From Chitinophagaceae bacterium (GTDB taxonomy: Bacteria > Bacteroidota > Bacteroidia > Chitinophagales > Chitinophagaceae): 33,937 nt of DNA. The position numbers and the translations under genes were made by a program. Below, in pieces: positions 7,502 to 16,304 of the stretch (its first letter is position 1; each line of letters starts with the position of its first letter). Under the pieces are notes generated by a model. It was not told where the DNA came from and did not search any database. It saw only the letters and a program-made list of their open reading frames with translations. Location: NCBI GenBank assembly GCA_020848815.1, contig JADLHL010000174.1:1-33937 (forward strand), given 5' to 3'.

Positions 7502-8461
7502 ATGAAGCAACTCATGGTACTTGCGGTAATCCTCAGCAGCACCCTATCTGCAACCGCTCAACTAGAATGGCAAAATATGGATACAGCGTTCGGCCCTTTG
7601 CCCATGGGCGTACATGTGTACCGCACCAATACTGCATTGGCTGGCAAACCCAACATTGCATATTACATCGAACTACCGCTCAAAAGCAAACAGCTTTCAT
7701 TTGATGCCCTTACGGGAAATGGAAAAAGGTTTACCCCTACCCATTACTTCGAAAAGCATGCCTCGCCACTGGTGGTAGCCAACTGTACTTTCTTTTCTTT
7801 TGCCAACAATGCTAATCTGAACATTGTGTTAAGCAACGGGCAATTGAAAGCCTATAATACACCTGCTGTAAAAATGGGCAAAGACAGCTCCCGCTACTAC
7901 TACATTACCCGCAGTGCCATTGGCATCAGCAAAAAACGAAAAGCAGATGTAGCCTGGACATATACAGATACGGCACTGCGCTACGCTTATGCATGGATAC
8001 AACCCAGTGTGGCCACGGGCAGCAATGCCGACCCGGGCCTGCCAGACCTGATGGTTGCAAACCAAAGTATAACCAAGCCAGTGAAATGGAAAATGCAAAC
8101 CGCAGTTGGTGGTGGCCCGGTGGTGCTGGAAGCCGGTGCGGTAAAAGTGTATAACAAGGAAGAACGCATGTTTGTAACAGGCTTGCAAGACAAGCATCCC
8201 CGCACTGCCATGGGTTATACCCGTGATGGACGTCTGATTATTTTAGCGGTAGAAGGCCGTAACCCCGGCATAGCAGAAGGTGCTACACTGGAACAATTAG
8301 GCCAGATGCTGCAACAAATGGGTTGTGTAGAAGGCCTCAACCTCGATGGTGGTGGCAGCAGCTGCTTACTAATCAACGGAAAAACTACCATAAAACCATC
8401 CGACAAAGAAGGCCAACGGCCGGTACCAGCTGTGTTTGTGGTTACAACTACAAGCTATTAG
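7502..8461 (+). CDS. Secreted phosphodiester glycosidase family protein (NAGPA domain)
   Basis: A 319-residue protein with a cleavable signal peptide (1-20, ...STLSATAQ). The rest matches the phosphodiester glycosidase / DUF2233 domain. It contains VVANCTFFSF, the central AVGGGPVVLEAG, HPRTAMGYTRDGR and the hallmark C-terminal NLDGGGSSCLLI with the active-site-region DGGGSS. Relatives include the mannose-6-phosphate uncovering enzyme and bacterial exopolysaccharide-associated proteins; they cleave sugar-1-phosphodiester bonds. The substrate here is unknown. Export suggests a role on envelope or environmental glycans. It is separated from lipA by a terminator, so it is probably its own unit. 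Confidence 0.88.
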   Translation: MKQLMVLAVILSSTLSATAQLEWQNMDTAFGPLPMGVHVYRTNTALAGKPNIAYYIELPLKSKQLSFDALTGNGKRFTPTHYFEKHASPLVVANCTFFSFANNANLNIVLSNGQLKAYNTPAVKMGKDSSRYYYITRSAIGISKKRKADVAWTYTDTALRYAYAWIQPSVATGSNADPGLPDLMVANQSITKPVKWKMQTAVGGGPVVLEAGAVKVYNKEERMFVTGLQDKHPRTAMGYTRDGRLIILAVEGRNPGIAEGATLEQLGQMLQQMGCVEGLNLDGGGSSCLLINGKTTIKPSDKEGQRPVPAVFVVTTTSY

Positions 8462-8501
8462 TTGATCTGACTATTGCACATCACTCATATCCTGAGGAAC
8501 T

Positions 8502-8518
8502 TTGGCACAGATTTTGGG
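8502..8518 (+). promoter_or_regulatory. Candidate sigma-54 (-24/-12) promoter
   Basis: TTGGCACAGATTTTGGG: the -24 TGGCAC box is perfect and followed after 5 bases by TTGG, one base off the TTGC -12 box, with the exact 10-base spacing between the GG and the -12 dinucleotide. It lies 68 bases before the DUF4382 lipoprotein gene, within the 124-bp spacer. Confidence 0.4.
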
Positions 8519-8585
8519 ATATCTATTGCGAGTTTAAGGTTAAAACATTAAATTCGCTGTTCCAACATCAAATCCCTACACGGAT

Positions 8586-9128
8586 ATGAAAAATATAATA
8601 CCCCTTGCAGCCCTCATGGCTGCATTATTTTTTGTCGGATGTCAGAAGTTCGATGGCAATCAGGACTCGAAGCTATACGTATATCTCACAGATAACGCCA
8701 TACCTGCAGATGAGGTAAACGTAGAAATACAAGGTGTAAAGGTAAAATACAAAGGCACCGTAGAACCTGCGAGTAGCACCAACCCGGGCAGCAGCGAAGA
8801 TTGGGTTTGGCTGGATGTAAATGAAGGCGTGTACAATCTTCTGAACTTCACCAACGGACGTAAAACCCTGCTGGCAGTAGGCGGCGTACCCGGTGCCAAC
8901 ATAAAAGAAATGCGGTTTGTGCTGGGCAAAAACAATACAATAAAATTTGATGGACAAACCTATCCTATGACATTGGAAGCAGGCAATGAGTTTGGCTATA
9001 AAATAGATGTGGTGAAAAAAATGGGTATCCCCCGGGATTCTATCACCATTGATTTTGATGCAGCATTATCAGTAATTGAAGTTGGTGTACATCAATACAA
9101 ACTTGTACCGCATTTGGCAGTAAAATAA
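8586..9128 (+). CDS. DUF4382 domain lipoprotein
   Basis: A 180-residue protein with a lipoprotein signal peptide; the lipobox FVGC places the acylated cysteine at 19. The mature part is a single DUF4382 domain, a beta-sandwich-like fold, beginning SKLYVYLTDNAIPADEVNVEI. It includes the typical phrases WVWLDVNEGVYNLLNF and GANIKEMRFVLGKNN. The function of DUF4382 proteins is unknown; they are exported and anchored to a membrane, probably the outer one. A gap with a candidate sigma-54 promoter precedes it, and a strong hairpin shared with the convergent ROK gene follows it. Confidence 0.9.
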   Translation: MKNIIPLAALMAALFFVGCQKFDGNQDSKLYVYLTDNAIPADEVNVEIQGVKVKYKGTVEPASSTNPGSSEDWVWLDVNEGVYNLLNFTNGRKTLLAVGGVPGANIKEMRFVLGKNNTIKFDGQTYPMTLEAGNEFGYKIDVVKKMGIPRDSITIDFDAALSVIEVGVHQYKLVPHLAVK

Positions 9129-9153
9129 TGATAACGGATAACCCTTTCTAATA

Positions 9154-9196
9154 AAAGCGGGGCATTCATTAACAATGAATAGCCCCGCTTTCTTTT
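9154..9196. terminator. Bidirectional terminator between DUF4382 and the glucokinase gene
   Basis: AAAGCGGGGC (9154-9163) pairs with GCCCCGCTTT (9182-9191). The inner arms ATTCATT and AATGAAT extend the stem past one bulged A. T-runs flank both sides, so it can end transcription from both convergent genes. Confidence 0.88.
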
Positions 9197-9211
9197 GGTG
9201 AATGTGCTATG

Positions 9212-10219
9212 TTATTTCTTTTCCCAAACCAACGCACTGGCACCTAATATTGCCGCATCGCTTTCTTTGAGCAGGCTAAATACAAGCTTCACTTTATTGC
9301 GGAAAATGGGCAGCAGGTTTTCTTCCATATGGGTGCGTACCGGCTTCATAATTAAGTCGCCTGCCTTGGTGGGTCCGCCAAATAGAACAATGGCTTCGGG
9401 CGAAGAAAACATCACAAAATTGGCCAGAGCCATGCCCAAAATTTTACCGGTGTATTCGAATACTTCAATAGCAATTTCGTCGCCTTGCATAGCGCATTCG
9501 TACACATGGTAGCTTTCCAGCTCTTCCACCGGCACATTGCGCAGCAAAGATGTTTTGTTGTGGTGCTTCTCCAGCAACTCCAATGCTGTAAGCCTTATAC
9601 CGGTAGCAGAAGCATACGCTTCCAGCGATCCATGAGCACCTGTTCCCCAGTGCAAACGCCCATCAGGTATGATGATGGTATGGCCGAGTTCGCCGGCAAA
9701 ACCATCGTGGCCGTAAATCAATTGACCATTTGCCACAATGCCGCTACCCACACCTGTGCCCAACGTAATCATGATAAAATCTTTCATACCACGGGCCGCT
9801 CCATACATCATTTCGCCTACGGCTGCAGCATTGGCATCATTGGTGAGGCTGGCATCGAGGCCAAACCTGGCAGCAATCATATCTGCCAATGGAATCACTC
9901 CTTTCCAGGGCAGGTTGGGTGCATACTCCACCGTTCCTTTGTAATAGTTGCCATTTGGAGCTCCTACCCCAATGCCTTTAATTTCTGTAACGCCGCCTAC
10001 CGAATCGATAGCTGGTAAAATGGCTTCGTACAAGGCATCTATAAACTTATCAACCGACTTATGTTTTTTGGTACTGATAGCACCGCGATAGAAAATATCG
10101 CCACGTGTATCAACCAAACCAAACTTGGTATTGGTACCACCTATATCGATACCGATGGCATATTGTTGCGATTTATCGATGGTACTACTGTCGTTCAAAT
10201 TACCGGATTGCTTTGCCAA
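9212..10219 (-). CDS. ROK family sugar kinase, probable glucokinase
   Basis: A 335-residue ROK kinase. The ATP-binding DIGGTNTKFG motif is at 25-34, NLPWKG at 102-107, the catalytic-base Asp is in TNDANAAAVGE (N127, D128), TLGTGVGSG is at 152-160, and GELGH at 176-180 bears the sugar-contacting Glu and His. The usual ROK zinc motif C-x-C-G-x2-G-C-x-E is replaced at about 191-200 by WGTGAHGSLE, so all three cysteines are missing. Glucokinase is the best guess given the sugar permease 25 bp upstream in the same operon and the glycogen genes across the divergent promoter. N-acetylglucosamine or another hexose cannot be excluded. Confidence 0.87.
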   Translation of the reverse strand: MAKQSGNLNDSSTIDKSQQYAIGIDIGGTNTKFGLVDTRGDIFYRGAISTKKHKSVDKFIDALYEAILPAIDSVGGVTEIKGIGVGAPNGNYYKGTVEYAPNLPWKGVIPLADMIAARFGLDASLTNDANAAAVGEMMYGAARGMKDFIMITLGTGVGSGIVANGQLIYGHDGFAGELGHTIIIPDGRLHWGTGAHGSLEAYASATGIRLTALELLEKHHNKTSLLRNVPVEELESYHVYECAMQGDEIAIEVFEYTGKILGMALANFVMFSSPEAIVLFGGPTKAGDLIMKPVRTHMEENLLPIFRNKVKLVFSLLKESDAAILGASALVWEKK

Positions 10220-10244
10220 GGTTCCTAAAATTAATGGTGAACAT

Positions 10245-11846
10245 TTAGTGTGATGCTGCCACAGTTTGATCGAAATCGAGCCCCTGCTTTTTCAGCACAC
10301 TTTTTAGCTTGAGTGCAAGGAAGGCGAGAAATGCAAAGCAGGCTGCAGCAACCAAATAAGAATTATGCAAACCTACAGCACCATCACCTACGGCACCCTG
10401 CAAAGGTGGAATAATTGCACCACCCAAAATCATCATAATGAGCAAAGCAGATCCTTCGCTGGTGTATTTGCCCAAGCCACCTACGCCAAGAGAGAAAATA
10501 CATGGCCACATAATAGAGCAGCACAAACCACCGGCAATAAAAGCAAACACTGACAAAAGCCCTGTGGTAAATACACCAATGAGCATGGCAGCGGTAGCCA
10601 AAATGGATAAAGTGAGCAAGGTTTTTACTGGCTTGTCTTCTCCATAGAAGAAAGCAGCAACGGCTATTGCAATACAAATAGCATAAGGCAACAAATTGCC
10701 TACTTCATTTCCGTAGAGCACATTTACACCAAGCACTACGCCAAATGCAATCAAAGGCACCACAATGGTGGCTATTTTCTTTGCCGACTTACTAAGGTTA
10801 AACACACTGATGGCGCCCGTCCAGCGACCAATCATCAGGCTACCCCAGTACAAAGAAATGTATTGAGAAATCTCACTTTCATCCAAACCGGTTTCGTTGA
10901 AATAACCCGGTGTTTTGAGCAAAGCACCAAAGTTGTTATCGATGGTTACTTCTACACCCACATATACGAAAATGCCAATCATGCCATAAATAAGCTGCGG
11001 ATACTTCATGGCACCCCAACCATCGGGGCTTTTGTTGGCTGCACCATTGCTTACAAACAATACAGCAATAATGAGCACAAACGTAGCCAGCAACAATGGC
11101 AGTTTAGAAATTTCGGTAAACGTGCCCAGCAAAATAATGCCGAGTATACCAAGCGTCATTACCACCAATGCGCCAGAGGCTTTACCGGCTTTTTCAAAAG
11201 GCTCATCATTTTTACCATCGGGCAGTTTTGAAAACAAAAAGAACAATGCCACGGCAGCAAACACACCTGCTACAATGAGGTATAAATTATTGATGTTGGT
11301 AACGGTTACATCTTGCTTGGCACCAATACCACCAAACAGAAAAAAGCTAACGATGATGGGCCCCAGTGTTGTACCCAACGAATTGACACCTCCGCCAAGG
11401 TTGAGGCGATGCGAACCGGTAGCAGGATCGCCGAGGCTAATGGCGAAAGGCTGTGCACAGGTTTGCTGCAGCGAAAAGCCCAATGCTACAATAAACAATG
11501 AGCCCAGAATAGCATAGTAAGAATTAGCGTTGGCAGAAGGAATGATGAGTAAAGCACCTACAACAGAAATAAAAAGCCCGTAGATGATGCCCCGCTTGTA
11601 ACCTATTTTGTTCACAATGTCGGTGCCAATCAAATTAGACACTACAAAAAGAATAAGTGACCCAACAAAATAGGCAATGTAAAAAGCTGAACCGAGCAAC
11701 TGCGATTCAAACTGTGTCAATTCAAAATGAGTTTTACAAAAAGGAATAAGAATACTGTTGGAAGCGGCGATAAATCCCCAAAAAAAGAACACCATAACAA
11801 GTGTTCCCAACGCACTGTAATTAGTTGGTTTTGCTGTTTGATTCAT
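10245..11846 (-). CDS. MFS sugar transporter, FucP/GluP (FHS)-like
   Basis: A 533-residue integral membrane protein with about 12 transmembrane segments. The fucose/glucose-galactose permease branch of the MFS is indicated by LGFSLQQTCAQPFAISLG followed by HRLNLGGGVNSLGTTLGPII in the first half (the GluP 'RLN...NSLGT' signature). It imports a hexose, probably by proton symport, across the inner membrane. The start is the ATG at 11846 (MNQTAKPTNYSALG); an extension to 11924 is not family-like. It is first in a two-gene operon with the ROK kinase, so import and phosphorylation of the same sugar is likely. It is longer than typical FHS carriers (about 410-440), with extra inter-helix loops. Confidence 0.88.
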   Translation of the reverse strand: MNQTAKPTNYSALGTLVMVFFFWGFIAASNSILIPFCKTHFELTQFESQLLGSAFYIAYFVGSLILFVVSNLIGTDIVNKIGYKRGIIYGLFISVVGALLIIPSANANSYYAILGSLFIVALGFSLQQTCAQPFAISLGDPATGSHRLNLGGGVNSLGTTLGPIIVSFFLFGGIGAKQDVTVTNINNLYLIVAGVFAAVALFFLFSKLPDGKNDEPFEKAGKASGALVVMTLGILGIILLGTFTEISKLPLLLATFVLIIAVLFVSNGAANKSPDGWGAMKYPQLIYGMIGIFVYVGVEVTIDNNFGALLKTPGYFNETGLDESEISQYISLYWGSLMIGRWTGAISVFNLSKSAKKIATIVVPLIAFGVVLGVNVLYGNEVGNLLPYAICIAIAVAAFFYGEDKPVKTLLTLSILATAAMLIGVFTTGLLSVFAFIAGGLCCSIMWPCIFSLGVGGLGKYTSEGSALLIMMILGGAIIPPLQGAVGDGAVGLHNSYLVAAACFAFLAFLALKLKSVLKKQGLDFDQTVAASH

Positions 11847-12031
11847 AAGGCATCGATTAAATAAGAAGAGGCGTAAATGTAGCCGCTTTTGCAACGCAGA
11901 AAAATTTTTTAAGATGGGCTGCACAATGGCAATCTTAGCCTAAATTGTCGGGCCAAGTGTGGTCAATTATTAATAAAATAATTAAGTAGAATAATCTGGA
12001 TTTTACCTGGCCATTTACAAATGCCTCAACC

Positions 12032-13459
12032 ATGGAAATAGTACACATAAGTGCCGAATGCTACCCCGTAGCCAAAGCCGGGGGGCTTGGCGATGTAGTG
12101 GGAGCTTTGCCAAAATACCAACAGCAGTTAGGGCATTTAGCAAAAGTGGTAATGCCCATGTACCGCAGCAAATACCTGTACAACCACGAGTGGGAACTGG
12201 TACATGAAAGCGGTACTTACCTGGGCAACACCTGGTTTAGGTATGCGGTGATAAAAGAACAAACCAACGAACTCGGTTTCGATTTGTTTTTGGTAGACAT
12301 CAATGGCCTGCTCGACCGCGAAAAAGTGTATGGCTACGACGATGATACCGAACGCTTCACCGCATTTCAAATAGCCGTGGTGCATTGGCTCTCTACCTGG
12401 AAACATCGCCCCGATGTGGTGCATGTACACGACCACCATACTGGCCTTATCCCCTTCATGATGAAATATTGCTACGCTTATCAGTCTTTGCGTAGCATTA
12501 AAACAGTTTTTACCATACACAATGGCCAGTATCAGGGTTGGATGGGTTGGAACAAAAGCCATTACCTGCCCAGCTTCGACAATTGGAAAAGTGGCATGCT
12601 CGATTGGAAAGGCAGCATCAATCCTTTGGCCGCCGCTGTAAAATGCGCCGATCATGTAACCACGGTAAGCCAAAGCTACATGGACGAACTGAGGTACAAT
12701 GCCAACGGTCTGGAAGATTTGTTTGAGTACGAAAAAGGCAAATGCATTGGCATTCTCAACGGTATAGACACAGAAGTGTGGGATCCGGAAACCGACCCGC
12801 TCCTGCCCTATAACTATGGTATCAGCGATGTACACGAAGGCAAGATGCTGAACAAAAAATCGGCATGCACCCACTTCGGCCTCGATGCAGATAAACCGTT
12901 GTTTATTTTTATTGGCCGCCTGGTAGGCGAAAAAGCCGCCGAAATACTGGCCCCGGCTATTGCAGCTTCAATAGAAGAATTTCAAGACGAACTGAACTTT
13001 ATAGTACTGGGTAGCGGCGATCCGCAACTGGAGGATGAACTGCAATATTTGCAACAGCAGTTTCCCAACCAAATGAGCTGCTACATTGGCTACAATGAGC
13101 AGCTGGCACACCAACTGTATGCCGCTGCTGACTTTTTGCTGATGCCCAGCCGGGTAGAACCCTGCGGCCTCAACCAAATGTATGCCCTGCGCTATGGCAC
13201 GGTACCTATGGTACGCAATACCGGCGGATTGAGAGATACTGTGGTAGACATTAGTGCCCCGAATTTTACAGGCTTTGGCTTACTGTTCGACAACCCAACG
13301 GTACAAGACCTCACTCATGCTATACACAGAGCTGCCGGTTGGTATTTTGAACAACCAGAGATATTACTCGAAGCCAGAAAAAAAATGATGGAAATAGATC
13401 ATAGCTGGACGAAAAGTGCGGCAGAATACATCTACCTTTATCAATCTACTTCTAAATAA
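12032..13459 (+). CDS. glgA: Glycogen synthase (ADP-glucose type, GT5)
   Basis: A 475-residue GT-B glycosyltransferase that elongates alpha-1,4-glucan from ADP-glucose in the cytoplasm. The N-terminal K-x-G-G-L-G-D motif is at 15-21 (KAGGLGDVVGALPK), with the invariant lysine for ADP-glucose binding. The C-terminal domain has FIGRLVGEK, the catalytic-region SRVEPCGLNQMYALRYGT and NTGGLRDTV. The length matches GlgA. It diverges from the sugar permease across a 185-bp spacer and precedes glgC by 42 bp, so it is a standard glgA-glgC unit. Confidence 0.96.
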   Translation: MEIVHISAECYPVAKAGGLGDVVGALPKYQQQLGHLAKVVMPMYRSKYLYNHEWELVHESGTYLGNTWFRYAVIKEQTNELGFDLFLVDINGLLDREKVYGYDDDTERFTAFQIAVVHWLSTWKHRPDVVHVHDHHTGLIPFMMKYCYAYQSLRSIKTVFTIHNGQYQGWMGWNKSHYLPSFDNWKSGMLDWKGSINPLAAAVKCADHVTTVSQSYMDELRYNANGLEDLFEYEKGKCIGILNGIDTEVWDPETDPLLPYNYGISDVHEGKMLNKKSACTHFGLDADKPLFIFIGRLVGEKAAEILAPAIAASIEEFQDELNFIVLGSGDPQLEDELQYLQQQFPNQMSCYIGYNEQLAHQLYAAADFLLMPSRVEPCGLNQMYALRYGTVPMVRNTGGLRDTVVDISAPNFTGFGLLFDNPTVQDLTHAIHRAAGWYFEQPEILLEARKKMMEIDHSWTKSAAEYIYLYQSTSK

Positions 13460-13501
13460 AAAACCGAAACACATCAATACTCACCTTATAAACTTGTTAC
13501 A

Positions 13502-14779
13502 ATGCCAAAATCAACGGTTGCAGTTATTTTAGGAGGCGGTGCAGGAACCCGCCTTTACCCGCTGACGGCTACCCGAAGCAAACCCGCCGTACCTATTGCG
13601 GGTAAGTACCGACTGGTAGATATTCCCATCAGCAACTGCATCAACAGCAACATCAACCGCATCTGGGTGCTCACCCAGTTCAATAGTGCTTCGCTCAATA
13701 AGCACATTAAAAACACCTATCAGTTCAGCCAGTTCAGCAGCGGCTTTGTAGATATCCTCGCTGCCGAGCAAACACCCGACAACCCCGGTTGGTTTCAGGG
13801 CACGGCCGATGCCGTACGCCAGAGCCTTCGCCACATTCAGCAGCACGAATCGGAATATGTACTCATTCTCAGTGGTGATCAGCTCTATCAGATGGACTTT
13901 CAGGAAATGATTGACAAACATGCCCAATCAGGTGCCGAAATTTCCATAGCCACCATACCTGTTGCAGACCGCGAAGCATCGGAATTTGGCATTATGAAAG
14001 TGGATGAAAACGGAGAAATTTCTTCCTTTATCGAAAAGCCAAAGAAGGATATTTTGCACGAATGGGTAAGCGAAACCGGCGATGAAATGAAAGCACAGGG
14101 CCGCAACTACCTTGCCTCTATGGGCATTTACATTTTCAATAGAAAATTGCTGTACGATCTGCTGTTGGAAGAGTACGAAAAGAGTACCGACTTTGGTAAA
14201 GAAATCATGCCACAGTCTATTGAGAAGTATAAAGTAATGTCTTACCAATACGATGGCTACTGGACAGACATTGGTAACATTTACTCCTTCTTTGAAGCCA
14301 ACCTGGCACTGACGGATGATATTCCGCCATTCAACCTGTACGACAAAAAGAACATTGTGTACACCCGTGCCCGCATGTTGCCTCCGGCAAAAATCAGCGG
14401 CACCACATTGGAAAAAACCATCATTGCCGAAGCAAGCATCATCAATGCAAGCCGCATAGAAAACAGTGTGATTGGCATCCGGAGCCGCATTGGCCACGGT
14501 ACCACTATTGTAAGCTGCTACATGATGGGGGCCGATTATTTTGAGACCTTGCAGGAAATTGAAGACTCGAAAATCAGCGGTAAGCCCAATATTGGTGTGG
14601 GCGAACGCTGCTACATCAAAAACTGTATCATCGATAAAAACTGCCGCATTGGTAATGATGTAAAAATTATTGGTGGCAGCCACCTCGAAGCAGCCGACCA
14701 TGCTTTGTACACCGTGAAAGATGGTATAGTGGTGCTGAAGAAAAACGCCGTCATTCCAAGCGGCTTCCAATTGATGTAA
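13502..14779 (+). CDS. glgC: Glucose-1-phosphate adenylyltransferase (ADP-glucose pyrophosphorylase)
   Basis: A 425-residue enzyme that makes ADP-glucose and PPi from glucose-1-phosphate and ATP, the committed step of glycogen synthesis. The N-terminal nucleotidyltransferase domain has GGGAGTRLYPLT (11-22), SKPAVPIAGKYRLVDIP and GWFQGTADAVRQ. SGDQLYQMDF contains the metal-binding Asp. The C-terminal left-handed beta-helix repeats (about 300-425) carry the hexapeptide pattern. The length is as usual for bacterial GlgC. It supplies substrate to glgA immediately upstream, and a clear terminator follows. Confidence 0.97.
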   Translation: MPKSTVAVILGGGAGTRLYPLTATRSKPAVPIAGKYRLVDIPISNCINSNINRIWVLTQFNSASLNKHIKNTYQFSQFSSGFVDILAAEQTPDNPGWFQGTADAVRQSLRHIQQHESEYVLILSGDQLYQMDFQEMIDKHAQSGAEISIATIPVADREASEFGIMKVDENGEISSFIEKPKKDILHEWVSETGDEMKAQGRNYLASMGIYIFNRKLLYDLLLEEYEKSTDFGKEIMPQSIEKYKVMSYQYDGYWTDIGNIYSFFEANLALTDDIPPFNLYDKKNIVYTRARMLPPAKISGTTLEKTIIAEASIINASRIENSVIGIRSRIGHGTTIVSCYMMGADYFETLQEIEDSKISGKPNIGVGERCYIKNCIIDKNCRIGNDVKIIGGSHLEAADHALYTVKDGIVVLKKNAVIPSGFQLM

Positions 14780-14806
14780 AGTATAGATGTACATACCAAC
14801 GCCTTA

Positions 14807-14839
14807 TTAAAAAAGACCTGACAAGCAGGTCTTTTTTAA
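14807..14839 (+). terminator. Intrinsic terminator of glgA-glgC
   Basis: TTAAAAAAGACCTG (14807-14820), loop ACAAG, CAGGTCTTTTTTAA (14826-14839). The 14-bp perfect stem ends in a T-run, 27 bp after the glgC stop. The A/T symmetry would let it work on either strand. Confidence 0.9.
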
Positions 14840-14935
14840 TGCAAGAAATAGTTAGTGTAAGAAATACACATTTGCAAAAAAATGCTACATTGCGTAGCCG
14901 CTTTTAGGTACATTCATTTTAAACAACGATTGCAT

Positions 14936-16285
14936 ATGGCAGCTCCTGTCGCTTCTACTTCGTCGGGCTCGTCGAGCCTCAAACCCATGCTCAACTTTTG
15001 GAGCATCTGGAACATCAGCTTTGGTTTTTTAGGTGTGCAAATTGGCTATTCATTGCAAAATGCCAACACCAGCCGCATCCTCTCTGCTATTGGTGCCGAC
15101 CCGCATCATTTGAGTTTGTTTTGGCTGGCAGCACCGGTAGCGGGGTTGATTGTGCAACCCATTGTTGGTCTTTCCAGCGATAAAACATGGACCCGCCTCG
15201 GCCGTCGTATTCCATTCATTTTAGGCGGAGCCATTGTATCGGCAGCAGCCATGTTCTTCATGCCGAATTCTGAAAATTTTGCTTCCCTTTTAGCACCACT
15301 CATCTTCGGAGCTACGATGCTCTTGTTGATGGATACTTCTTTCAACGTAACCATGCAACCCTTCCGGGCATTGGTGAGTGACATGGTGCCCGATAAGCAA
15401 CGCAACCGCGGTTATGCCATTCAGAGCTTCCTCATCAATTTTGGTGCAGTGGTGGGTTCGCTACTGCCATTTATACTGACCAGCCTTGGCGTGGCCAATG
15501 AGCCGGGCGAAGGAGAAAAAGTGGCCCCCACCGTTATCTGGTCATTCTACTTTGGTGGCGCTGCATTGCTACTTACCGTTCTTTGGACATCGCTTCGTAC
15601 AAAAGAATATCCACCTGCAGAGTATGCCAAATACAACAACATTTCTGAAGCAGACCAGGCAGAAAAAGTAAGTTTCCTTCAACTGCTGAAAAACATTCCA
15701 CCTACCATGATGCAACTCGCTGTAACGCAGTTCTTCTCATGGTTTGCGTTGTTTTTAATGTGGGTGTACACTACCAACGGCATTGCCCAAAGCATATGGG
15801 GCACTACTGATGCGAAGAGTGCTGCCTTCAACGAAGCCGGCAACTGGACAGGTGTGATTTTCGCAGCCTACAGTGTATTTGCTGCGCTGTTTTCATTGGT
15901 GCTTACGCCATTGGCAGATAAGTTTGGCCGTCGCAATACCTATGCCCTTTCATTGCTGGCAGGTGGTATTGGTTTAGTATCAATGATGTTCATCAGCAAT
16001 AAGTACGTATTGTTTGCTTCTATGATTGGTGTGGGAGTATCCTGGGCCGCGATCCTTGCCATGCCATATGCTATTCTATCTTCAACATTACCTCCCAAGC
16101 AAACGGGTGTATACATGGGCATTTTCAACGCCACTATTACCATTCCGCAAATTGTTGCTGGTCTTATTGGCGGATTGGCATTAACGGCTTTAGGCGGCAA
16201 TGCCATTTATGTGATTGGCCTTGCGGGTGCTTCTATGCTCATTGCCGGTGTGATGGCAAGAGTAGTTATCAAAGCAAAAGATTAA
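14936..16285 (+). CDS. MFS sugar transporter, SLC45/maltose-sucrose symporter-like
   Basis: A 449-residue membrane protein with about 12 transmembrane segments. The loop between helices 2 and 3 reads SSDKTWTRLGRRIPFI, the R-x-G-R-R-x-P signature of SLC45 and plant sucrose/proton symporters; a second MFS motif, PLADKFGRRNTYA, lies at the start of the C-terminal half. By family it carries a disaccharide such as maltose or sucrose with protons. The exported amylase gene begins 19 bp downstream, so uptake of maltose or short maltodextrins is the best inference. The start is the ATG at 14936 (MAAPVASTS); an in-frame ATG at 14882 gives an atypical extension. Confidence 0.87.
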   Translation: MAAPVASTSSGSSSLKPMLNFWSIWNISFGFLGVQIGYSLQNANTSRILSAIGADPHHLSLFWLAAPVAGLIVQPIVGLSSDKTWTRLGRRIPFILGGAIVSAAAMFFMPNSENFASLLAPLIFGATMLLLMDTSFNVTMQPFRALVSDMVPDKQRNRGYAIQSFLINFGAVVGSLLPFILTSLGVANEPGEGEKVAPTVIWSFYFGGAALLLTVLWTSLRTKEYPPAEYAKYNNISEADQAEKVSFLQLLKNIPPTMMQLAVTQFFSWFALFLMWVYTTNGIAQSIWGTTDAKSAAFNEAGNWTGVIFAAYSVFAALFSLVLTPLADKFGRRNTYALSLLAGGIGLVSMMFISNKYVLFASMIGVGVSWAAILAMPYAILSSTLPPKQTGVYMGIFNATITIPQIVAGLIGGLALTALGGNAIYVIGLAGASMLIAGVMARVVIKAKD

Positions 16286-16304
16286 TTAACCGAACGCTTA
16301 TACA

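Noticed and set aside
13928..14794. 288-codon minus-strand frame opposite glgC
   Set aside because: A shadow of glgC, whose motifs are complete; the antisense product has no recognisable feature.
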